DNA of 64,000 nucleotides from Microbotryum silenes-acaulis (lineage: Eukaryota; Basidiomycota; Microbotryomycetes; Microbotryales; Microbotryaceae): the NCBI GenBank assembly GCA_003665825.1, contig QPFY01000005.1:1240001-1304000 (forward strand), in the 5' to 3' direction. The notes under the pieces are model-generated. The model worked only from the letters and a program-made list of their open reading frames with translations. It had not been told where the DNA came from and searched no databases. Shown here one piece after another: positions 57,053 through 64,000 of this stretch. Positions within the stretch are counted from its first letter, which is position 1. Every line of letters begins with the position of its first letter. The position numbers were made by a program, and so were the translations under genes.

Positions 57053-59250
57053 TTACACGGCATTATCAAGTCTAGTCTGCACCAAGGCTTCCTCGGCATA
57101 ATTCCCTGTCATCAACCTCGCTCGATGATTGGCCACCCACTGCAAAAAGCGAAAGGAGGTCACAGCGGTCAGCTCTCAGTCAGGCGCTTCGGATCACTCG
57201 AGGAAAAATCAACGTACTGATACACTTGATGCATGACGTCGACGGCAAAACGACTGTACGTGCTCTGAGGTGTTCCAACAAGCTTGCAACCGTACGCCGC
57301 AATCTGGGCATCGAGCTGCGGATACATGAACTGGGCCAACGGGACTTTGTCGTACCGATTCCGCAGCCTCGACAATTCGTTGAACGCCGCGACAGGGTTG
57401 CGGTTGACCTCGGAAACGGAGGAGAAGTCGTTCAGAACGAAGGTGCACGGGAAAGTAGCGAAGAACAAGCCGAAGTTTGCATCTTCCGTAGGCTGCTTAG
57501 AGTCCGTCGCAATGAAGAGAGGGGCGTTAAACGGCAGCATCTCTTCGGTCACGTAGAAGGGCCCGCGACATGTCAAGCTCGGGTCGAGGAGTGAGTCCTC
57601 TCGCGATCGAATGGCAGGTATCTTGGGTAGCGGAAGGTGCTTGTAGGCTCCCGGACGCTGAGCGTGCGAGTTCCTGCGCTTCGTCAGGGGCGTGTTGGGC
57701 GGCTTGGATGGGGTCGAGTTGAACCAGGTTGCGATCTTGGGGTCGAGCTTGTCCGGGATCTGAGCTCGAGTCCGCAACGTCGCACCATCTCGGTAGCGTT
57801 TTGCAATCTGATCGCAAAGTTCCTGGGGCTGCTTCATTTTGACCGCGCACAAGTTCTGCCACACCCCGGCCATGTTCGCAGCCGCGCTCTGTTGGAAAGT
57901 CCCGTCGCCGACGCGCAGGTGCAGGCCATAGTACTTGCCCGGTCCACCCAGTCGATCGCGCACTGTTTCGGTAATCTCATCCAGCAATGCATTTTTGAAA
58001 ACGGTTGCTTGTCGGAAAGCAGAACGCGCCTCGTACGCTTCGTCTGTCGTCGTTCGAACGCGCGACGTGCCGAACAAGGTGCCGAGGTTGACGAGCTTGT
58101 AATCGCGCGTGTCGCGAGCGAGTTTCAAGACATCAACGCGGTTTTCGAACTTGTTGAGCGGCGCCGTGTCAATTGACGAGTCGTAGTAGCGGAACTGGTA
58201 CAGCATGTCGTCCTTGAGGTCATATCGGTCGACGCCGGGTTTGCCGCTCAGGTTCAGCTCCTTTGTCAGCCATGCGTCGGTCGCATCCCATCGCTCCTTC
58301 ATAGGGACAAGTTTCCTGGCGCCGTTCAAGTCCACGATAAAGTCCCACCCGAGCTGCGTCCAGCTAAAGTACCCGATGCACTCTTTGGGTATCGGATCCT
58401 CGGAGTCACCGTCCCCGAAGTCTTTGCAATGGTCCAGGCCGGTCTTGCTCGCCATTGCCAACCGTCGATCGAGTTTGTCGAAAGAGATGTAGGGAATTGC
58501 ATGACCGAGCCAGACCGGAGGGACGAGCAAGGTTCGTTTGAGCATGTAGGCGATAGTCAAGGCGTTCTCGAGGGAGATGCGCTGATTATGGTAGCCGGAA
58601 TGCGGCGAGTAGGCGAGGTAGCGATCGATGGGCGGTGCCGGGTCGATCAAGGTCTCGGCGAGTGGTGGCGGTGCAACGTCGACGTCGATGACCGACGAAC
58701 CTGGTTTTGTCGGGGTCAGCGGTTTCCTTGGTGGCCGCTTCTTCGGCTTGGGCAGGTCGAAGACTTTGGGTTGTTCGGGATCAGAATTTGACGGCATCGG
58801 GTCGCCGTTTAGCCGCACCACCTCGTCCGCCATCAGAACCTTCTCGTTCGCAAGAGATACATCTGGTCTCGACAATGGCGAATTATTGTTGACAAGACTC
58901 GGCCTCGAATCGCTGTCGGTACCCCCGCTGCGAGTCCACCACCACACCCCCAACACGGCGGAAGCGAACAGTACGATCCTTAACCGCCCCTTGCCACGAC
59001 TCTTGGTGGACGTCGCCAGCGAGTTGGTCGCTCTTGGGCCCAAGCCATAAGCCGATGCTGCTGCTGCCTTCCCTACAAGCGTCTTGCGATCGTCATCACC
59101 AATGCTCACGGCGACATGACCATGCTGGCCCTGGCTGCTCGAGCCCAGGAATCGACCGCGCTGTCGTGGCGAGGAAGGCGCAATATCCGCACTTGAACCG
59201 CGGCGATCGAGGTTGTTGGTGTCGATTCGGTTTGACGAAAGCGGCATCAT
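57053..59250 (-). CDS. Type II membrane protein, O-fucosyltransferase-like
   Basis: Start 59250 (MMPLSSNRIDTNNLDRRGSS). A cytosolic tail is followed by one membrane anchor (LRIVLFASAVLGVWWW) and a Pro/Lys-rich stem, the usual Golgi glycosyltransferase layout. Luminal domain: YLAYSPHSGYHNQRISLENA, LTIAYMLKRTLLVPPVWLGH, KLVNLGTLFGTSRV, YYGLHLRVGDGTF (sugar-nucleotide region with conserved HLR), APLFIATDSKQP and GCKLVGTPQSTYSRFAVDVM. These blocks match GDP-fucose O-fucosyltransferase-like proteins. The unspliced frame stops at 57169, but a GT donor at MHQ|GTGTAT and a strong acceptor (TTTTTGCAG) join to WVANHRARLMTGNYAEEALV and LDNAV with stop 57053-57055, which I prefer. Acceptor substrate unknown. 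Confidence 0.82.
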
Positions 59251-59654
59251 AACGGGGAAACTGCCTACAGAGCGATGTTTGGGTCAGCCTGCAGGATGCG
59301 GGTTGCGGAGGCTCTAGCTCAATCGACGGGACGCGTGTCGACGCGACTAACCGGTGGCGATCCAAGGACCAAGCGCTGCAGCGACGACGCAGGGATGCGT
59401 TCTGATACAATTTAAATCCAAAAAAGTGTGGTTCTTGCGTGACCGCAGGCGAGATGTAGAGCAACAGAGCCGCGTGCGTAGATGCAAAGAGCCGCGCGAA
59501 TGTTCAAGCTTGTCACCGGTTGGACGTGGTTGCACTCTGTTGCATTCAATTGACGACGCGCCTGCGCCTGCCAGCGCCCGCTTGGTCGCCTCATCTTCAT
59601 GGTTTTGCACAGTACAGTTTAGTCCTTTCTTTTAACCTGAAAGGATGAAGAATG
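59251..59654. other. Intergenic, upstream of the O-fucosyltransferase-like gene
   Basis: About 400 bases between the gene start and the inverted-repeat element. Open frames on both strands here lack motifs. Confidence 0.35.
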
Positions 59655-60282
59655 CAAGGGTTCTCATAGGATCAGATCACCGGAGGATCGGATCAGATCC
59701 GATCTTTTTTTTTCCCAATCCGCGTTGATCTATCCTTTCTTGATCCTATCCAGAAGGATCAATTTGATCTGAGACATTTAACTGCCTTATATGGCAACAG
59801 ATGACTACATCTCACTAGTTGTCGCTATCGGTGTTGAGCGCATCATTCTCACTACTACCACCACTATTGTGCCCATCATAACTATCTTCCTCATCCTTGT
59901 CGGAATCATTATCATCATCATCATCCGAAATGATCACCTCACTGATTCGCCTTTTTTTATGAGCTCCGATTGCGCGCGTTGCCCTCGCCGGTGTAGGTGG
60001 GTTTCGCATGACATCTACAAAATGCGAACATAATTTTATAGTCAGTTTAGACTTGTGTAACAAAGGTCATGTCGGATAGTGGTACATACCCTGTAGCGCG
60101 CTCTTGTGAACGGCAGGTATCAGATAAAGGGCTATCTACCAAGTAACGACGCTACATCGCCTCCCCCGCCCCCCTTTTTTTTTTCTTTTTTTTCTTTTTT
60201 CTCCGAGGCATGATCTATCCTATCTTGATCCTGCCCAACTAGGATCAGGATCTGATCTGATCTGATCCTATGAGAATCCTTG
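59655..60282. mobile_element. Candidate TIR element (MITE or fossil DNA transposon)
   Basis: The ends are a 24-bp inverted repeat, 59655-59678 and 60259-60282, identical except for one base. Both begin CAAGG and contain TTCTCATAGGATCAGATC. Just inside lie two direct copies of a GATC-rich block (from GATCTATCCT, near 59731 and 60213). GATC tetramers are strongly over-represented. A T/C-rich tract sits at about 60170-60200. No target-site duplication is obvious (left flank GAAGAATG, right flank GACTCGCC). The element carries a minus-strand frame ending in an acidic tail. Confidence 0.65.
59815..60063 (-). pseudogene. Acidic-tail ORF inside the inverted-repeat element
   Basis: An 83-codon frame: a basic part (MRNPPTPARATRAIGAHKKR) followed by a strongly acidic Asp/Ser/Asn tail (SEVIISDDDDDNDSDKDEED). 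A TTTGTAG acceptor precedes the MRNPPT segment, so it may be the last exon of a lost gene, for example a transposase tail. No catalytic motif is left. Function not assigned. Confidence 0.35.
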
Positions 60283-60676
60283 GACTCGCCTGGGCTCAGC
60301 TATTAGTACTATTAGTGCCAGCCAAGCCGTCCAAGTCGCAGAAGTCACGGTCTCTGCCAGATTGTTCTCGTTGGCATCGGAATCCGAAAACAATCGGATT
60401 GCGTCACCAATGGGCATTTTTATTGTGAGGCTGGGATCGACTGTCTACGAAGGACGACTCGGAGTCACACTGGTAGCTGCACGGCGTGCCGTCCTTTTTG
60501 CAAGAGAGTATTTTTAAATCCCTACTATTCCCTAGATTGCTGCAGAAGTTCAATGCACTCGAAGGCCCGGAGAACAGACACCGAAAGTCTTGATGGCACT
60601 AATTACTGGATAGAGAGGTGTATTACGATTTTTTACATGGTTACACGTCTTGTTGCACCCATAAGAAGCCTTCAAG
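60283..60676. other. Intergenic, 3' flank of the MFS gene
   Basis: 394 bases without a recognisable gene. Confidence 0.35.
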
Positions 60677-63291
60677 TTATACGTTCTTTTCACCCCGCGC
60701 CGGCCCGGCCGCGTCCTCGTCCTTCCGAGAATCATCTCGGACCTCTTCCTCCGACGGTATCGGAGAGGCAGACAGTGACTCTCCGTCAACTACCCCGTCA
60801 CTCTTCGTGGCCGTACTCTCCTCCACTTTCTTAGCGTCCTCGTCGACTCTGGTCTTTTTCCCATTTCCGCTGACCGACTTTCGTTCAAGCGAATAGTGCT
60901 TTTGGAAGCAGACGAGAATGGTAGATATCTGGGGGACGCAATATTTGAAGTAGGAGGGTCAGCTCCTAAATCATGAGAGCACACGCGAAGCCTAATGCAA
61001 GCGCCTCACAAAAAGCAAAGGGGCACCGACGATCCAAGGACTGTTAATAGCCCTGGCGTAAGCATGAAGCACCTGAGCTTTCAATTCCGGGGGCTCAATA
61101 AAGGCGAGCGAAGAAAGGTCGCCTTGGCTTGCGGAGGTGCCGGTGTAGTTCGGGATCGCCGCCAATCGTGATCGCAGTTGTGAGGCGTACAGTGCACCAC
61201 TGACGGAGATGCCGACCGTGCCGCCAAGAGACCGAATAAGCCCGACCGTCGAGGTTGCTGTCGGCATGTCCTCGATGGCTACCGACGCTTGCACTAGAGT
61301 AGAAGAACCCGCACGAATAAGCGTCAGCGATGCACCCACCGTCTTCTATATCATTTACCTGCTCAACTGACCACCTGTGTACGCGCTTTGAAATAAGCAC
61401 CCGACTCCACAAGCTGCAATGAGTTGGTATCCAATTTGCTTTCCTCTACAAAAGCGGAAGGGGAAATTGGTGAATGAGAGTTGACTGGCGCGGTTTCAGA
61501 CTCTGACCTCCTGACGCCCACTCACAGATTTGACGTCTCTTTCAGGGTTGCAAGAAGGGCAGTACCGATGGTGAAGATAAAGAACCCGAATATGATTGAC
61601 TCTTTGACGCGGCCGGTCTTGTTGATGACGAAACCGCTGCCGATTGAAATGATCGCGCCGAGGACCGAAAACGGCATCAACCTCAGACCACTCTCGAGCG
61701 CATTCGAGCCTCGGCTTTGGAAGTAGACGGGAAGATAGAAGCTGATCGCCAAGAAGACGTAAGCTTGTGCGAATGCCGAGATGAGGATGACGGCCGTAGT
61801 GCGGGTATGGAACAGTCGCGCTGGGATGATAGGCGACCGTTTGGTGTGGCTTTCGGCGAATCCGGCAATACAGAGCATGACTCCACCGACAACGAGCAGC
61901 GCGATCGTCTGCGTCGACTTCCATGACACTTCGCCAGACGAAAATCCGACGAGCAACAGGATGAGGCCGCCGACGATGAAACCCAGGCCGAGGAAATCAA
62001 AGGTCCGCACGAGGTCGGCGATAGGTGCCGTTTTGTGAGGGTTGAGGTTCAGGTAGAAGATGAGCACAAGCAATGCGATGCCCCCTGTTGGCAGGTTGAT
62101 GAAGAATACCCATCTCCACGACACCGTGTCGGTGAAAATTCCACCAACGAGCGGACCGAGGACGGCCGCGATCCCCCACGTCGTGCCCAGGAAGCCCGAG
62201 TATTTCGACCGATCACGGAGCGGGATGATATCGGCGACGCAGATCTGCGTAAGCTGGATGATACCGCCTCCTCCCACTCCCTGAACGCCTCGACAGACGC
62301 AGAGCCATGTCATGTTTTGTGCCGCCCCGCACATCGCAGATCCAAAGAGGAAGATGACTATGACCGTGTAGAACACGATTTTTCGTCCCAAGATTACTGC
62401 CGCTTTGCCCTGTAAAGAGGAGACCCTTTGTGTGAGCTGATGGAACCAGATCTAGTTTATGGAAAAGAGCCGCCGCAACTTGCATAGAATGGCGACAAGG
62501 ATGTCGAGGTCAGGAAGTAGGCTGAGGGCATGTGGAGGGCATGTGGAGGGCAACTTTGTCAGTACAGATCTTGACCGCGGCGGGGGTTCAAGACAAGACC
62601 TACACGTGCCGACCCATGCATAGGCCCGGGATGAGCCTCCAAGCTCTCTCGAGATAGTGGGTAACGCAGTCGACACACTGTTGATTGAAATAAGGATGCT
62701 GGGAGTGGTCAGAATCGTTTCTTGGCCGAGCCGCTGCATCTCCGAGACCCCGGAGAACCGGAAGACTAGTACCGCGTCGGCAGCTATCGACTTACATTGT
62801 CTGGTCGAGGGCAGCCAAGAATACGGTAAGCACTGTGCGCAGAAAGCCACTCGAGATGCGTCAGTGCCCATACTTGAGCTCCCTTCTCCCACGCAGAGGC
62901 CGTTGCGTGCTTGCCCCGGCTTGGCGCGCGGCGCCGCGGGTCGTCGGCCAAACCAGAGCGAGATCATGCCCACGTACTCAGCCTAAACAGTGTCGAGATT
63001 GGCGGCAGATCCAAAGGCATCAGTAACTCGAATGTCGAAGCGTCGAAGAGAGCAAACGTCGGGTAATCCCACATACCCGGGAAATACGATCCATAGATTG
63101 TTCTTAGGCACGACGTGCACCGCGTCCTTCCATGCTTTTGCTCCGCCTTCGTTGCCACCTCCACTTGCTGCCGGCTCCGCGGGCTGCGAAAGGTCCTGCT
63201 TCGTGGTCGAGCCGGCCGTAATCATGTGGGTCACCGTCGGTGTAGGGGAGTTGGTTCCGGTTGTAGCATCCCCTTGAAATGCGGTCGACAT
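60677..63291 (-). CDS. MFS transporter, DHA2-like 14-TM family
   Basis: Proton-coupled drug or basic-amino-acid exporter family. Start 63291 (MSTAFQGDATTGTNSPTPTV), then NNLWIVFPG. A 5-nt microexon (62978-62982) and the next exon (62796-62832) restore PGLMLTVFLAALDQTI, the family's first membrane signature; the following exon continues VSTALPTISREL. Exon 5 ends SLSPFY at a GC donor (62483), then GKAAVILGRKIVFYTVIVIF. Next: GVQGVGGGGIIQLTQICVAD, GIAAVLGPLVGGIFTDTVSW (antiporter motif C-like), RWVFFINLPTGGIALLVLIF, further TM segments to LKETSNL, then GKQIGYQLIAACGVGCLFQS, VQASVAIEDMPTATSTVGLI and GGTVGISVSGALYASQL. A charged C-terminal tail (KHYSLERKSVSGNGKKTRVD and on) ends KNV at stop 60677-60679. 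Motifs are intact; the substrate is unknown. Confidence 0.9.
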
Positions 63292-64000
63292 GGACGATGG
63301 TGGAGTCGAGACGTCGAGTGGTATCGACGAAGGCGGCGCGACTCGATCGCCGATCGCGAGAGGAGAGCACGCGGAAATCAAATAGGGGATGAGGCACGAC
63401 AAAGGGCCGGCGTCGGAGCGAGGCGGAATTCGGGAAAGAGGGGCGGTCCAACAACAAGACAGACAAAGACGGTACAGATACGAGCATTCACTAAGGTGCA
63501 AGATTGGGTTAAGGTTCAAAGCAGACGTTTACGCGCCCGGCCCCTCCACGAAAGCCGAAAGCCGACAAATGTGGGCTCGGACGACTCGCCGCGTGAAGGC
63601 GCTGGGCGCACGCGGTCGTGGGCGCTTGACGAATCACGTTTGGCCGCGTGCCGAAAAGGCAGCCGAGACAGGCGTCGGCACGGCCGTGATCGGTCATCGG
63701 CCAGTTTATAGGCTCTCCGCCGGCCGGGCAGCTTCATTTGCTTGGGTTCCTGAGTGCTGCCTACTCAAACTCAAATGAGAATATGCCCCAATATTTGGAT
63801 GAGACAGCGAGCTGGCGAACAGCCGTGAAAACACTCGATGGAGTCGGTGGTTTGCATCCGCGCTGGTCGACAGAGGCCCGTCCTCGGCGGCCGGTGCCGG
63901 CTCCTCTTTGTGCGGTTTCAAACTCCCGGCACCTCTGAAATTGCCCGATGATTATCTACACCTCAAAAAGGCGAATCACGACCTTGCCCTCCCCTCAATC
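63292..64000. promoter_or_regulatory. Upstream region of the MFS gene
   Basis: About 710 bases to the window end, including the MFS promoter. Open frames on both strands are Arg/Ser-rich shadows. No other gene is supported. Confidence 0.35.

Overview
The window reads as nuclear DNA of a basidiomycete fungus. The genes are dense and on both strands, and most are split by several introns of roughly 50-150 bases with GT/AG ends and pyrimidine-rich 3' ends. Codon third positions are G/C rich. The proteins are orthologues of yeast housekeeping proteins: septin, U2A', Dhr1, Snz/Sno, Dic1, Pex3, Mcm6, Ale1. The intron density and style suggest a red-yeast-like lineage (Pucciniomycotina), but that placement is inference. 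Coding regions below are given as start-to-stop spans that include introns. Splice sites were assigned by eye from reading frame, donor/acceptor sequence and family conservation.

Layout. 0.4-2.6 kb: Cdc3-type septin (-), divergent from the U2 snRNP A' gene (+, 3.1-4.3 kb). 4.9-8.3 kb: two secreted-protein genes on the minus strand, an RlpA-like double-psi beta-barrel protein with an Asp-rich linker and a ThuA-like membrane-anchored protein. 8.8-9.7 kb: alpha/beta hydrolase (+). 10.0-11.4 kb: mitochondrial two-HMG-box protein (-). 12.4-14.2 kb: disordered Ser/Thr/Pro-rich protein (+). 14.3-18.9 kb: DEAH helicase Dhr1/Ecm16 (-). 19.2-21.0 kb: a Med9-like protein and a small mitochondrial membrane protein (+). 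21.3-24.5 kb: the vitamin B6 synthase pair SNZ (-) and SNO (+), sharing one promoter. 24.5-27.3 kb: a gene-poor stretch with one doubtful spliced model. 27.3-28.0 kb: Ser-rich protein. 28.7-30.4 kb: mitochondrial dicarboxylate carrier (-). 30.9-34.8 kb: MIT-domain protein (-). 35.6-37.8 kb: PEX3 with a repeat-bearing insertion (-). 38.5-39.9 kb: Sur7/PalI-like membrane protein (-). 40.6-42.0 kb: DUF4336 protein (-). 42.5-45.9 kb: MCM6 (+). 46.4-47.7 kb: F-box-like protein (-). 49.0-51.3 kb: Ale1-type lysophospholipid acyltransferase (+). 51.8-53.3 kb: Ecm11-like nuclear protein (+). 53.6-54.6 kb: Bin3-type methyltransferase (-). 55.0-56.8 kb: Ser-rich protein (-). 57.1-59.3 kb: O-fucosyltransferase-like type II membrane protein (-). 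59.7-60.3 kb: a 628-bp element with terminal inverted repeats. 60.7-63.3 kb: 14-TM MFS transporter (-).

Most neighbours are functionally unrelated, as is normal for a fungal chromosome arm. The clear exception is SNZ/SNO, whose products form the two-subunit pyridoxal-5'-phosphate synthase. No prokaryote-style system, CRISPR array, rRNA or convincing tRNA was found. The most unusual items are the inverted-repeat element, a 5-nt microexon and a GC-AG intron in the MFS gene, two further GC-AG introns (SNZ and the Med9-like gene), four W-A-E-x-V-K-like repeats inserted in Pex3, and a motif shared by the 3' flanks of two minus-strand genes.
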